64,000 bases of DNA from Aldehydirespirator sp965261105 (GCA_965261105.1 CBDHCM010000006.1:868001-932000), one strand, 5' to 3'; shown: positions 1-8,368, numbered from the stretch's first letter. Translations and numbers: made by a program. Notes: a model not told the origin generated them from the letters alone.

Positions 1-1679
1 TCCACATAACGGCGCAGTTTTTGCTGCGCCTTGAGCGTGTCGAAGCGCGGGTCTCCGGCAACCGTCTTGGTGAGCCGGTAGTAGCTATGGACTGGCATGT
101 AGTGGGCGAGCACGTCCACGATGAAGCCCTCCTGTATGGCCTGTTTCATCGTGTAGGAGTGGAATGGGACGTGCTTTACCGTACCGTCGGGCTGGGGCGC
201 GGGCGCACCAAACATCTCGAGGGTCTTGTTCTTGGGCGTGGCCGTGAATGCGAAATAGCTGGCGTTGGGTAGCAGGCGCCGGGTCTCGATCAGCCGGTTG
301 ATCTTGTCCTCGAAGGTTGCCTCCTCGGCTCCGTCGGCAGCTTCCGGCTCTGGGCTGTCGCCGGAGAGCGCCCGGGACATCGCCGCGCTGGTTCTGCCGC
401 CCTGGCTGGAATGCGCCTCGTCGATGATGATGGCGAACGTGCGGCCCGAGTGAGCACTGCCGATCTTGTCAAGTATCTCCGGGAACTTCTGCACGGTGGA
501 GATGATGATCTTCTTGTCTCCCTGGAGCATCCGGCGCAGGTCTCGGGACCGGTCGGCGTGCCCCACGGTGGCGCTCACCTGTGCGAACTGCTTGATGGTG
601 TCGCTGATCTGCTGGTCGAGCACACGCCGGTCTGTGACCACGATCACGGAGTCGAACACGGGTTCCTGATCTCTGCGCAAGGCAACGAGCTGATGGCTTA
701 GCCAGGCGATGGAGTTCGACTTCCCGCTGCCAGCCGAGTGCTGGATCAAATAGCGACGACCCGCGCTGTGTTCTCGTGCGTGGGCCAGCAACTGGCGCAC
801 CACCTCGAGCTGGTGGTAGCGGGGCCAGATCTGGTCTCTGGATGAACGACCCGCCGCGTCATGGTGGCTGGTCGTCTTCTGGGCGTAGTTCTCGAGGATG
901 TTCGTGAGGCTGTCGCGGGTCAGCACCTGTCGCCACAGGTAGTCGGTCTTGATGCCGTTCAGGTTGGGAGGGTTGCCGGCACCGTCGTCCCAACCTTGGT
1001 TGAAGGGCAGGAACCAGGACGCTTTGCCCCTCAGATGCGTGCAGAAGCGCACCTCTTGATCGTCGACTGCGAAATGTGCCATGCATCGGCCCAATTCGAA
1101 CAGCGGCTCTCGCGTGTCGCGGTCGCGGCGGTACTGCTGCACGGCGTCGGCCACTGTCTGCTTGGTGAGGCTGTTCTTCAACTCGAAGGTAGCCACTGGC
1201 AGGCCGTTCACGAACAGCGCCAAGTCAAGTGCCCGCTGGCTCCCGTCCCGGCTGTAGCGCAGCTGCCGAGTGACCGTGAATCGGTTTGTGCGGTAGCGCT
1301 CAGCCGCCGCCGCGTTGCCTGGTGAGGGCGTGCCGTAGAACAGGTCGATCTGATGCGGGCCATGCCCGAGGCCGTTGCGCAGCACATCCACGACGCCCCG
1401 CTTGGCGACCTCCTTCGACAGCCGCTGCAGAAACTTGCGTCGCACAGGCCCGTCGTCCTCAAGCGTCAGTGCCCCCACGATCCCCGACAGCGTGTCGGAC
1501 AGGAAGCCCGAGAGTTGCACCAAATCCACGCAATGCTCGCGGTCGTAGTCGCCGGGCGATCCGCAAGCCCATCCCACGCCCCCGACGCGTGCCCGCTCCG
1601 TGCCTGAATCGCAAGCCGAGCCGGTCAGCGCTTCACAGATCAGCCGTTCCAACCGCTGCTCACTCGTGTCGGAACTCAT
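1..1679 (-). CDS. hsdR: Type I restriction enzyme R subunit HsdR (N-terminal 559 residues, runs off window)
   Basis: This is the ATP-driven translocase and endonuclease subunit of a type I restriction system. The frame is open from the ATG at 1677-1679 to the window edge, so the C-terminus is missing. Visible elements in order are a PD-(D/E)XK nuclease core with FELKNS near residue 164, a Walker A motif (SAGSGKSNS) near residue 315 and a DEAH box (IIDEAHSSQGG) near residue 418, followed by the helicase motif FTATPKNK. The start overlaps the end of hsdS by 20 bases, so it is the last gene of the hsdM-antitoxin-hsdS-hsdR operon. The visible part is intact, so restriction activity depends mainly on whether hsdS is functional. 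Type and orientation are clear; the exact start is likely but not proven. Confidence 0.93.
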   Translation of the reverse strand, partial: MSSDTSEQRLERLICEALTGSACDSGTERARVGGVGWACGSPGDYDREHCVDLVQLSGFLSDTLSGIVGALTLEDDGPVRRKFLQRLSKEVAKRGVVDVLRNGLGHGPHQIDLFYGTPSPGNAAAAERYRTNRFTVTRQLRYSRDGSQRALDLALFVNGLPVATFELKNSLTKQTVADAVQQYRRDRDTREPLFELGRCMAHFAVDDQEVRFCTHLRGKASWFLPFNQGWDDGAGNPPNLNGIKTDYLWRQVLTRDSLTNILENYAQKTTSHHDAAGRSSRDQIWPRYHQLEVVRQLLAHAREHSAGRRYLIQHSAGSGKSNSIAWLSHQLVALRRDQEPVFDSVIVVTDRRVLDQQISDTIKQFAQVSATVGHADRSRDLRRMLQGDKKIIISTVQKFPEILDKIGSAHSGRTFAIIIDEAHSSQGGRTSAAMSRALSGDSPEPEAADGAEEATFEDKINRLIETRRLLPNASYFAFTATPKNKTLEMFGAPAPQPDGTVKHVPFHSYTMKQAIQEGFIVDVLAHYMPVHSYYRLTKTVAGDPRFDTLKAQQKLRRYV

Positions 1680-2334
1680 GCGTTTCACCCAACAAGTCCG
1701 GTGCCATCCCCCGCACATCGTACCGCCCAGTCACAACATCTGAAATCAGCCGCTCTCGATACTCTTCAAGAACATATGCCTGCCTATTGGTCCGGGTTAT
1801 CTCTCTATCTATATCAAAGGCTGCACGCTCGACAAATTCGATGAATTTACGCTGCTGCCTAATTGGCGGAACGGGAATGCTGAGCGATCTTATCGTATTC
1901 TGCGTCAGCCCAAATCTAGTTACACCCCGCGCTCGAACATGCAGTTGATGCGCTATAGCTCTCGTTTGAAGAATACGCATTAGATACCCGCCCAAGATTT
2001 CTCCTGGCCTCGGCCGCAGCAGAGCTAGATGGTATCCACACACTATGTCTGGAGCGGAACTAGCTACCAGAGCTGGTACACCAATGTCATTCCAAGACTC
2101 TGAGTCTTTCGTAATAAGGACATCGTCCTCCTGTAGTCGAAACTCGCGAATCTCATCGGCGATGGCAGTCACCTTCATGAAATCCATAGCGGACGTGATC
2201 GTCGTGTTCATGTAAACATCAAGATAGTTGCATAGTCGGACTGGTATCTCGCTGTCTCGACTATGCTAATCTACACTGCTGATCCGAATATCTGCTACAT
2301 CTCGGAGTCGCTTGGTCGTCCACTCTTCGATCAT
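1660..2334 (-). pseudogene. hsdS: Type I restriction specificity subunit HsdS, half-length, interrupted by an amber codon
   Basis: Translation from the ATG at 2332-2334 gives 22 residues typical of an HsdS target-recognition domain (EEWTTKRLRDVADIRISSVD), then TAG at 2266-2268. The same frame then continues for about 200 residues with classic HsdS sequence: RLCNYLDVY, DVLITKDSESW, GYHLALLRP, GVTRFGL, and a C-terminal helix ending in LISDVVTGRYDVR. The family normally has Lys or a similar residue where the stop lies (SSVDK), so a single A-to-T change explains the break. Even when read through, it has only one recognition domain and one conserved helix in 225 codons, half the usual length. The ATG overlaps the upstream stop as ATGA. 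A restart at the ATG at 2211 would yield a protein lacking the start of the domain. Base composition here is AT-richer than its surroundings, which fits acquisition by transfer. Confidence 0.88.
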
Positions 2335-2561
2335 AGAAGCGGCTCTTCGCCTGCCATTAGCGTAGCTGATCTATGAGGTGACGGTAGTTGAGACTTGTGG
2401 TATTCGGCTAGGCGTCTTATCGTAGGACTCTTGTATTCGTAGGAGTCGAGCCATTCACGGACCTCTTCAACGGTGCTGTCAGCCAACTCTTCGTTCATGC
2501 GGTCGCGGATGGCTCGCATTGCGGCGATACCATCGAATCTTTCGGTCTGGCCATCACTCAT
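2331..2561 (-). CDS. Small antitoxin-like protein between hsdM-PIN and hsdS
   Basis: This 76-residue acidic protein has a predicted helical core (FDGIAAMRAIRDRMNEEL) followed by EVREWLDSYEY. It starts 8 bases inside the 3' end of the hsdM-PIN gene and its stop overlaps the hsdS start as ATGA, so it is co-translated with both. Free-standing PIN toxins of the type fused to HsdM here are usually followed by a short gene with an initial helix of similar pattern, so this is probably the cognate antitoxin. That assignment rests on position, size and helix pattern, not on a recognised domain. Another possibility is a small restriction-modulating protein. It lies in a relatively AT-rich stretch. Confidence 0.6.
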   Translation of the reverse strand: MSDGQTERFDGIAAMRAIRDRMNEELADSTVEEVREWLDSYEYKSPTIRRLAEYHKSQLPSPHRSATLMAGEEPLL

Positions 2562-4881
2562 ATTCTATAGCCTCCTTCGGTTTGCGGATGTCGATCTGGG
2601 AGTAGCCCGCCCGTATGTTCACTCTATTGAAGGCGCGAATGCGGCGTGCGTTGACGATATGCTTGAAGTTCCAGCTTACTAGCAGATCAACTCCGGCGAC
2701 TGTGGCGGTAGCGATGTGCAATGCGTCGGCCCACGACTTCAAGGTGAGCGCACCGTCCAAGATGTAACGCTCTGCGAGAGCTTCCGCTTCGCCTGAAGCT
2801 TCTGCATACTCCGTTTGGGGAAACGGAAGACGACTTAGAACAGCCTGTACCGCCTCGGGGGCTTGATCCAACTCGCGTTGTGTGACATCGGACAGTACCA
2901 AGGTGAACTTGTTGGCGAGGATGTCACGGAAGAGCTGCTGCGAAGGCTCTCTGAAGCCGTCCTCTTCGTCGCTCTGGCTCGCTCCGAACACGGAGGTGTC
3001 GACGTAGACCCGCCATCGGACTTCTTCCGCTGGGTCAGGACTGAAGCCGGTCAGATCCAGGAAGCTGACTGTCTCTTGTTCCAAAGCTGTGAGATCGGCT
3101 CTGATCTCTTCTAGGGATCGCATGGGCTCGGGCTTGTAGAAGTGGCGGTTGAAGTTGATCTCGTAGCCGACCTTGATAGTGGCGGGGTCGTACCAGATGT
3201 CGGGGTCGTGAGGCAGGACCTCGAAGCGGTTGTAGTTGAGATGAGGGCCGGGTCCAACCCGCTGCGCCAGATCGTCGATCAGATCGGCGAGCCGGGCCTC
3301 GTTGGCGTCCACACAAGCGGCCCGCAGGAGCGCACGCTGCTCCAGCGACAGATCCGCCGCCAGGCGAAGCGGCCGGTCCACCGTCGCCTTCCAATACCCG
3401 AACGCCTCGTTTGGGAAGATCTTCGACTGCTCGCTCTCCTCGAAGCCGAGGAACGTGTCGCAGACCCGACGGATGTCGTCGTCGGAGAGTTCGCAGGTCT
3501 TCTTACCCAGGTTCTTGCGCAGCGGCCTGAACCACTCGGTGGCGTCGATGAGCTGCACCTTGCCGCGCCGGTGCTCGGGCTTTCGATTGGTGATCACCCA
3601 GATGAAGGTGGCGATGCCGGTGTTGTAGAATATGTTCAGCGGCAGCGCCACCACCGTTTCGAGCCAGTCGTTCTCGATGATCCAGCGGCGGATGTTGCTC
3701 TCTCCCTGACCGGCGTCGCCAGCGAACAGCGACGAGCCATTGTGAACCTCGGCGATCCGGCTTCCCAGCGGAGTGGCGTGCTTCATCTTGCTCACCATGC
3801 TCGCCAGGAACAGCATCTGGCCGTCGCTTGAGCGCGTCACCAGCGAATAGGCGGGGTCGCCCGCGTGGTGGATCACGAACCGGGGGTCTCTCATGCCGGT
3901 CTTGCCGCCCATGCGCTGCAGGTCCGTCTTCCAGCTCTTCCCGTAGGGCGGGTTCGACAGCATGAAGTCGAACTCCTTGTCGGGGAAGGAATCGTTGGAC
4001 AGGGTGGAGTGCTCCGGGCCGCCCACAAAGTTGTCCGCGGCCTCGCCCTTGAGGAGCATGTCGGCCTTGCAGATCGCGTAGGTCTCGGCGTTGATCTCCT
4101 GGCCGTACAGATGGGTGGACACCTGCTTGCCGCGCTCGGCGGCGATCTCTTGGAGGGTATCGTCGGCCAGTGTGAGCATCCCGCCTGTGCCGCAGGCGCC
4201 GTCGTAGATCAGATACGTGCTCGACTCGATCTGTCCGGCGACCGGCTCGAACACGAGCCGGGCCATCAGCGTCACAGCGTCGCGTGGTGTCCAGTGTTCG
4301 CCCGCCTCCTCGTTGTTCTCCTCGTTGAAGCGTCGCACCAGCTCCTCGAAGATCGTGCCCATGGCGTGGTTGTCGAGCCCGGGATGCCGCTCCGAACCGT
4401 CGGAATCCATCACCGCGTGGGGGCTGAGGTTGATGTCGGGGGAGGTGAGCTTCTCGATCAGCGATCCCAGGGCGTCGGCCCGCGACAGCCTGTCGATCTG
4501 GTTTCGGAACTCGAAGTTGTCGATGATGTCGGCCACGTTGGGCGAGAAGCCGTCGAGGTACGCCTCGAAGTCGGCCCGAAGCTGCTGGCGGTCCGAGCGG
4601 GCCCGAAGGTCGCGCATCGTGAACGGCGAGGTGTTGTAGAAGGCGTGCCTCGCGGCCTCGCGCAGCGGCCCGTCCTTGTCGCCGACGCCCATCTCGTCGA
4701 GCCGGGCGCTCATGTCGAGGACCTGCTGCTTGGTGTCCTCCAGCACGGCGTCGAGACGGCGCAGCACCGTCATCGGCAGGATCACGTCGCGGTACTTGCC
4801 GCGTACGTACAGGTCGCGCAGCACATCGTCGGCGATGCCCCAGATGTAGTTGGCGATCCAGTCGAGCCGTCCGCTCATCAC
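2554..4881 (-). CDS. hsdM: Type I DNA methyltransferase HsdM with a C-terminal PIN nuclease domain
   Basis: Residues 1 to about 610 are a normal HsdM N6-adenine methyltransferase: an N-terminal helical domain (IWGIADDVLRDLY), the SAM motif YDGACGTGGML, and the catalytic motif NPPYGKSW. After LDLTGFSPDPAEEV the chain continues without a break into a PIN domain (about residues 620-775). This begins RVYVDTSVFG, has acidic residues in SDVTQREL and DALHIATA, and ends with LVSWNFKHIVN and GYSQIDIRKPKE. Stand-alone proteins of this PIN group are about 150 residues long and act as RNase toxins, so this looks like a toxin gene joined in frame to hsdM. GTG at 4881 and ATG at 4878 are both possible starts, after a good AAGGAAG ribosome site. 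A small antitoxin-like gene follows directly. The fusion is read directly; its function is inferred. Confidence 0.9.
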   Translation of the reverse strand: MMSGRLDWIANYIWGIADDVLRDLYVRGKYRDVILPMTVLRRLDAVLEDTKQQVLDMSARLDEMGVGDKDGPLREAARHAFYNTSPFTMRDLRARSDRQQLRADFEAYLDGFSPNVADIIDNFEFRNQIDRLSRADALGSLIEKLTSPDINLSPHAVMDSDGSERHPGLDNHAMGTIFEELVRRFNEENNEEAGEHWTPRDAVTLMARLVFEPVAGQIESSTYLIYDGACGTGGMLTLADDTLQEIAAERGKQVSTHLYGQEINAETYAICKADMLLKGEAADNFVGGPEHSTLSNDSFPDKEFDFMLSNPPYGKSWKTDLQRMGGKTGMRDPRFVIHHAGDPAYSLVTRSSDGQMLFLASMVSKMKHATPLGSRIAEVHNGSSLFAGDAGQGESNIRRWIIENDWLETVVALPLNIFYNTGIATFIWVITNRKPEHRRGKVQLIDATEWFRPLRKNLGKKTCELSDDDIRRVCDTFLGFEESEQSKIFPNEAFGYWKATVDRPLRLAADLSLEQRALLRAACVDANEARLADLIDDLAQRVGPGPHLNYNRFEVLPHDPDIWYDPATIKVGYEINFNRHFYKPEPMRSLEEIRADLTALEQETVSFLDLTGFSPDPAEEVRWRVYVDTSVFGASQSDEEDGFREPSQQLFRDILANKFTLVLSDVTQRELDQAPEAVQAVLSRLPFPQTEYAEASGEAEALAERYILDGALTLKSWADALHIATATVAGVDLLVSWNFKHIVNARRIRAFNRVNIRAGYSQIDIRKPKEAIEYE

Positions 4882-4953
4882 AGCTTCCTTCGGTGGGCCG
4901 AGCGGGCCGGCGGCACCGCCACCGATCTCGTCCAGGCTATTGGAGCACTCGCT

Positions 4954-5114
4954 CTACGCCGCGATCAGCGACGCCCAGCCGTCCACAGCCGGGTCGGGGA
5001 TGTAGCTGGCGATTACGCCGGGGGCCTCGAAGCCGTTGGCGATCTGCATGGTGAGGGTGGCGTCGTACAGCTCTCCGGCCGACACCCTGGCCACGTAGTC
5101 GGCCGGCGACATCT
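4954..5114 (-). pseudogene. Duplicated 3' fragment of the GNAT gene
   Basis: The roughly 50 C-terminal codons encoded here (from ADYVARVSAGELYD to VDGWASLIAA) match the C-terminus of the intact GNAT protein at 5879-6511 (ADYVAKVSAGELYD to VDSWASLIVW). Nucleotide identity is about 90 percent by eye over some 145 bases. Upstream of about 5115 the similarity stops abruptly. An open frame extends this fragment to 5256, but the added N-terminal part is arginine-rich and looks non-coding. The fragment lacks the acetyl-CoA binding site and cannot be a functional acetyltransferase. The two copies are direct repeats flanking the Panacea gene. Confidence 0.8.
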
Positions 5115-5224
5115 CATGTTTGACGCGCGCGCGCCGTCCGCTGACCGCTCGGCGGCGAAGATACGCCCGAGTGTCTCGTCGCAGGCGGCTGCCCTCCCGA
5201 CGGAGGGGCCACCCGGATCCCTTG

Positions 5225-5806
5225 TCACGCGGGGATGTATCCGGCCGCAACCGCAACCGAGCGAGCCCAGGCTAGGTCTGCTTCGCTCGGTGGCCTAGTG
5301 TCGATGATCGAGGTCTCGTAGGGAATGACGTGTCCCTGCTCCACCGTCTGCCAGCCCGCCGAGGCGCGATGCGAGAAGTCGCTGCACTCCTTACCGGTCA
5401 TCCCGTGGAACTTCTTCAGGGCCCGTTCCAGATAGCGGACGTCGTCGTCGTCAAAGACAGGCTCGGGCTCCCGAAGCGCATAGAGGACCTTCTCCGGACT
5501 CCGAGCGCCTGTGTGCCGCTCGGTCATCTCAACGGCTCCTGACTGCAGCAGCCTCTTGCGTATGGGCAGCAGCCGGACAGGCGCAGGGCCTTCGTTGAGT
5601 TTCTGGTAGACCGCGCCCGTGACGGAGCGGCCTCGCTCACGGAAGCTCTCGAAGTCGGCCCACCAGAGGATCTTGTTCAGTTTGACGGCGCCCCGCCCGG
5701 CTGGATCGTCCGCCAGCCGTTCCGCAACGTAGAGCATCGCCTCCCCGAGCCGGCCATCTCCAGGCGGGTTCTCCATGCCGTGTCTGGATATATCGGTCAA
5801 GGTCAT
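5225..5806 (-). CDS. Panacea/SocA-like antitoxin domain protein (DUF4065)
   Basis: This 193-residue protein has the Panacea fold signature: MLYVAERL, then KLNKILWWADF, GAVYQKLNEGPAP and a C-terminal helical part. Panacea domains serve as antitoxins to many unrelated toxins. The ATG at 5804-5806 is preferred because a perfect TATAAT lies just upstream (5834-5839 on the plus strand), which would put the in-frame ATG at 5866 outside the transcript; AGGAG precedes the chosen start. No clear toxin is adjacent: downstream is a GNAT fragment and upstream the intact GNAT gene. Either the toxin has been lost, it is encoded in the poorly coding stretch 5115-5256, or the protein acts alone. The gene sits between direct repeats of the GNAT 3' end, as if inserted there. 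Confidence 0.75.
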   Translation of the reverse strand: MTLTDISRHGMENPPGDGRLGEAMLYVAERLADDPAGRGAVKLNKILWWADFESFRERGRSVTGAVYQKLNEGPAPVRLLPIRKRLLQSGAVEMTERHTGARSPEKVLYALREPEPVFDDDDVRYLERALKKFHGMTGKECSDFSHRASAGWQTVEQGHVIPYETSIIDTRPPSEADLAWARSVAVAAGYIPA

Positions 5807-5833
5807 TTGACCATCTTCTGATAGCTCCTGTGC

Positions 5834-5839
5834 ATTATA
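5834..5839 (-). promoter_or_regulatory. Promoter -10 element of the Panacea gene
   Basis: The minus strand reads TATAAT, a perfect -10 hexamer, followed within 10 bases by AGGAG and then the ATG at 5806. No convincing -35 hexamer lies at 16-18 bases. It supports independent transcription of the Panacea gene and the choice of the downstream start codon. Confidence 0.5.
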
Positions 5840-5878
5840 CCGCACCCTAGCGAGGGGGTGTGACACCCTCGGATGGCG

Positions 5879-6511
5879 TCAGGCGCCGGGGTTGTAGTCG
5901 GGGTTCTTCCAGACTATTAGCGACGCCCAGCTGTCAACGGCCGGGTCGGTGATGTAGTCGGCTATCACGCCCGGAGCCTCGAAGCCGTTGGCGATCTGCA
6001 TGGTGAGGGTGGCGTCGTACAACTCCCCGGCCGACACCTTGGCCACGTAGTCGGCCGCCGACATCTCGCCTTTGTGGTCGGAGTAGCCGGGGATGACGCC
6101 TCCGGCGACGATGCCGGCCAGGTCGAGGTTCCGGCAGATCTGCTTGCGCATGTCGTAGAGGCGCCGGCCGATGCCCCGGCGCCGGTAGGCGGGCAGCACC
6201 GCGATGCTGGTGCCGTAGTACCAGGCGCCGTCGGGCACATGGCCGCTGCCGCCGCCGGTGCCGATCAGGTCCCGGATCGAGTGCTGGGTGTGGCTGAAGT
6301 CGAAGTGCAACCGGATGCCCAGCCCCATCGCCACCGGCGTGTCGCCGTCGAGCACCACCACGCCGCCCTCAGGAAACTCCCGGATCAGGGTCCTCAACTC
6401 TTCGGCGTCGTAGAGGTCGGTGCGATCGGCGGTTGGGAACGAGGTGTGCTCGATGTGCTCCAGCGCTTCGGCCCACTCGGCGCGGATTTTCGTGTAGGTC
6501 AGCTCGCCCAT
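5879..6511 (-). CDS. GNAT-family N-acetyltransferase
   Basis: The 210-residue protein has the GNAT acetyl-CoA binding signature YYGTSIAVLPAYRRRGIGRRLYD (about residues 98-120, RxxGxG type). It is followed by the tail GIVAGGVIPGYSDHKGEMSAADYV and LTMQIANGF, typical of GNAT domains related to those fused to carbon-nitrogen hydrolases. The substrate is unknown. It lies 16 bases downstream of the C45 acyltransferase gene, so the two are probably co-transcribed. Its last 145 bases are duplicated at 4969-5114, beyond the Panacea gene. Confidence 0.85.
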   Translation of the reverse strand: MGELTYTKIRAEWAEALEHIEHTSFPTADRTDLYDAEELRTLIREFPEGGVVVLDGDTPVAMGLGIRLHFDFSHTQHSIRDLIGTGGGSGHVPDGAWYYGTSIAVLPAYRRRGIGRRLYDMRKQICRNLDLAGIVAGGVIPGYSDHKGEMSAADYVAKVSAGELYDATLTMQIANGFEAPGVIADYITDPAVDSWASLIVWKNPDYNPGA

Positions 6512-6527
6512 GGCTGGCCGGCTCGAC

Positions 6528-7643
6528 TCAGACGCCTCGGGCCGCGGCCGGTGCCAGCGAGAAGTGCTCGTAGTCGTTGTCGGCGGGCTGGCCCCAGCAG
6601 GCCCAGAAGTCGCCGGTGCGGGGCCGCATGATCACCGCGCCGCTCGACTCCACCCGGAACTTGTCGTCCGGCCGGCGGCAGATGGCGGTGGGCTCGCGGG
6701 TGATCTCCATCAGGCGCTCTGCGTCTGCCGGCCTGTCGGTGTCGGCGAGCATGGCTGCGGCCAGATCCAGGCGCCGGCGCGAGTTGGCCGTCACCTCGGC
6801 GTCCCTCTCGCCCTCGAACGGCGCGGCCGCGGGATCGGTCACGTGGTTGGTGTGCGCCAGCGGCTCGCCGGCCAGGGCCTGAACCGGCCGGGCCGACGGC
6901 ATGGCCTCCACGTTGAACCCCCTGCCCTCGGCGTCGAGGATCAGGTAGTTGTGGGCGCCGGCCAGGTCGGCTCGCAGCAGCACGTCCAGCGCCTCGGCTG
7001 CGGTCGCCTGAGCGAGCATCCCACGGATGACGGTGGGCCACATCACCCCGAAGCGGCCGTCGTTGCCGGTGAGGTTGTTGATTCCCACGCACACGCCCTC
7101 AGAGTTCATGCCGATCTGGCCCAGGCATCCGACAGTGGTGAACACCAGGGCGTCGGATCCCTCGTCGGGGCGCAGGCGGGCCAGCACCACATGGTCGGTG
7201 GCGGTGTCGTGCATGTCCCAGGTCTGCCCCAGCATCCCCGCCCCGCCGGCCCGAGCGTCGGGCACGATGACGGCGGTGCAGTCGTCCTCTGTCACCGAGA
7301 CCGGGTGCGGGCCTGCGGCGGCGGCCCGCACCGTGTCCACGAAGTCGGTGAAGCCGCCGACCACCACGGCCTCGGCCGGGGTGATCCCCGCTGAGGCGGC
7401 CATGGCCAGCATCTCGTCATGCAGTCGGGGCGAGAACGCCTCATGGGCGGGCAGGCAGGCTGCGGCCAGTTCCAGCACCGCGCCCCTCTCCAACGGCCCA
7501 CCAGTCCACAGTCCCTCGGCCACCAGCTCAACCCGGTCGCGGGCGTAGCGCCGTATCTCCTCGGCGTGGGCCCGCCCGTGGGCGTCGCCCATGGCCTCGG
7601 GCGAGCCTGCGAGGTCGAGCAGCCTGATCGGCGGCCGCTGCAT
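6528..7643 (-). CDS. C45-family autoproteolytic acyltransferase/hydrolase (acyl-CoA:6-APA acyltransferase-like)
   Basis: The 371-residue protein resembles peptidase C45 (Ntn-hydrolase) enzymes, which cleave themselves before an N-terminal cysteine and then hydrolyse or transfer acyl groups on small amides. The order of elements is typical: LAGSPEAMGDAHG near the N-terminus, the putative nucleophile Cys in EDDCTAVIVPD, then LGQTWDMHDT, IGMNSEGVCVGINNL, and the C-terminal Asn/His-rich stretch LAHTNHVTDP. The ATG at 7641-7643 is chosen because it aligns with the family start; the open frame extends further upstream only as an arginine-rich shadow. It precedes a GNAT gene by 16 bases, suggesting paired acylation chemistry. 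The substrate is unknown. Confidence 0.8.
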   Translation of the reverse strand: MQRPPIRLLDLAGSPEAMGDAHGRAHAEEIRRYARDRVELVAEGLWTGGPLERGAVLELAAACLPAHEAFSPRLHDEMLAMAASAGITPAEAVVVGGFTDFVDTVRAAAAGPHPVSVTEDDCTAVIVPDARAGGAGMLGQTWDMHDTATDHVVLARLRPDEGSDALVFTTVGCLGQIGMNSEGVCVGINNLTGNDGRFGVMWPTVIRGMLAQATAAEALDVLLRADLAGAHNYLILDAEGRGFNVEAMPSARPVQALAGEPLAHTNHVTDPAAAPFEGERDAEVTANSRRRLDLAAAMLADTDRPADAERLMEITREPTAICRRPDDKFRVESSGAVIMRPRTGDFWACWGQPADNDYEHFSLAPAAARGV

Positions 7644-7744
7644 GCCCCGCACACTACCGTCCCCCGCCACCGCACCGAGAGCGCGCGTGTCTCCCGTAGT
7701 TGGGAAGCGCTGGCCTGGTTCAGCCCGTCCGGCCGCGGCGGCAG

Positions 7745-7933
7745 CTACGTGGCAGCAACCCCGGAGGCCTGCCCGACCGTGTCTCCAGCCTCCTCGGCCT
7801 CCGCTTCGGCTATCCATTGCGTCAGCTCGCTCAGGTCGTCCGACGCGCCGTAGAAGGACGACCTGCCGATCTTGCCCGAAGCAGTCCATCTGGGGTCACC
7901 GTCCGGGTTTCTGACGATCTGGACTCCAGTCAC
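7745..7933 (-). CDS. Small protein downstream of the HicA-like toxin, candidate antitoxin
   Basis: This 62-residue acidic protein begins at GTG 7931-7933, which has a strong AGGAG seven bases upstream. It starts VTGVQIVRNPDGDPRW and ends with an acidic helix (DLSELTQWIAEAEAEEAG). It lies 22 bases after hicA in the same direction. It does not look like a classical HicB fold, but its size, acidity and position match an antitoxin partner. The function is inferred from context only. Confidence 0.55.
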   Translation of the reverse strand: MTGVQIVRNPDGDPRWTASGKIGRSSFYGASDDLSELTQWIAEAEAEEAGDTVGQASGVAAT

Positions 7934-7955
7934 AAGACTCCTCCCATCCACAATC

Positions 7956-8201
7956 CTACCAACCCAGCAGCGAGGCAATCTCCTCGTCGGAGAGGCCAGC
8001 ATCTTCCACAAGCATGTCGCGCAGATACCGGGGTCGCACATCTCTCCCGTCGTGCCACGCGAAATGGATCGTGCGACGCCCTGCCGCCTTGAGCGTCCTA
8101 TGCGAACCGCGCCTTCGTACTTCCTCATAGCCGATGCTCCTTAGCAGCTTCATCACATGCTGTGCTTTGAGCGTTGGGAACCTGGATGGCGGGTGAGTCA
8201 C
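7956..8201 (-). CDS. hicA: HicA-like mRNA interferase toxin
   Basis: The 81-residue protein matches the HicA/YcfA double-stranded RNA-binding fold: PTLKAQHVMKLLRSIGYEEV, then RRRGSHRTL with the conserved catalytic His, TIHFAWHDGRDV, and a C-terminal helix (LRDMLVEDAGLSDEEIASLL). The GTG at 8199-8201 restores the normal N-terminus and has GGAGT eight bases upstream. HicA proteins cut mRNA and are held by HicB-type antitoxins. Here the only neighbour in the operon is the 62-residue protein downstream. An AT-rich inverted repeat upstream (8351-8367) could be the autoregulatory site. Confidence 0.82.
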   Translation of the reverse strand: MTHPPSRFPTLKAQHVMKLLRSIGYEEVRRRGSHRTLKAAGRRTIHFAWHDGRDVRPRYLRDMLVEDAGLSDEEIASLLGW

Positions 8202-8347
8202 GGCTGGGGACTCCACCCGCCGTCGCCCGTGCCGAGGGCAATGAACGGCCCCGCGCCAAGAACAACGGCTCTCATCTTCGGCTCCTTGCGTGCGATCGCA
8301 ATCTCCTTTGCGGTGAAGGTGCCGGGCGACGGTCACCTGCCCGCAGT

Positions 8348-8368
8348 CATATCATGTGTTATATGATT
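8348..8368. promoter_or_regulatory. AT-rich inverted repeat between hicA and the FAD oxidase gene
   Basis: ATCAT and ATGAT flank GTGTTAT (8351-8367) within an AT-rich island in GC-rich DNA. It lies in the divergent region between the HicA-like gene (minus strand) and the FAD oxidase (plus strand). It may be an operator for either gene; no direct evidence decides. Confidence 0.35.
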
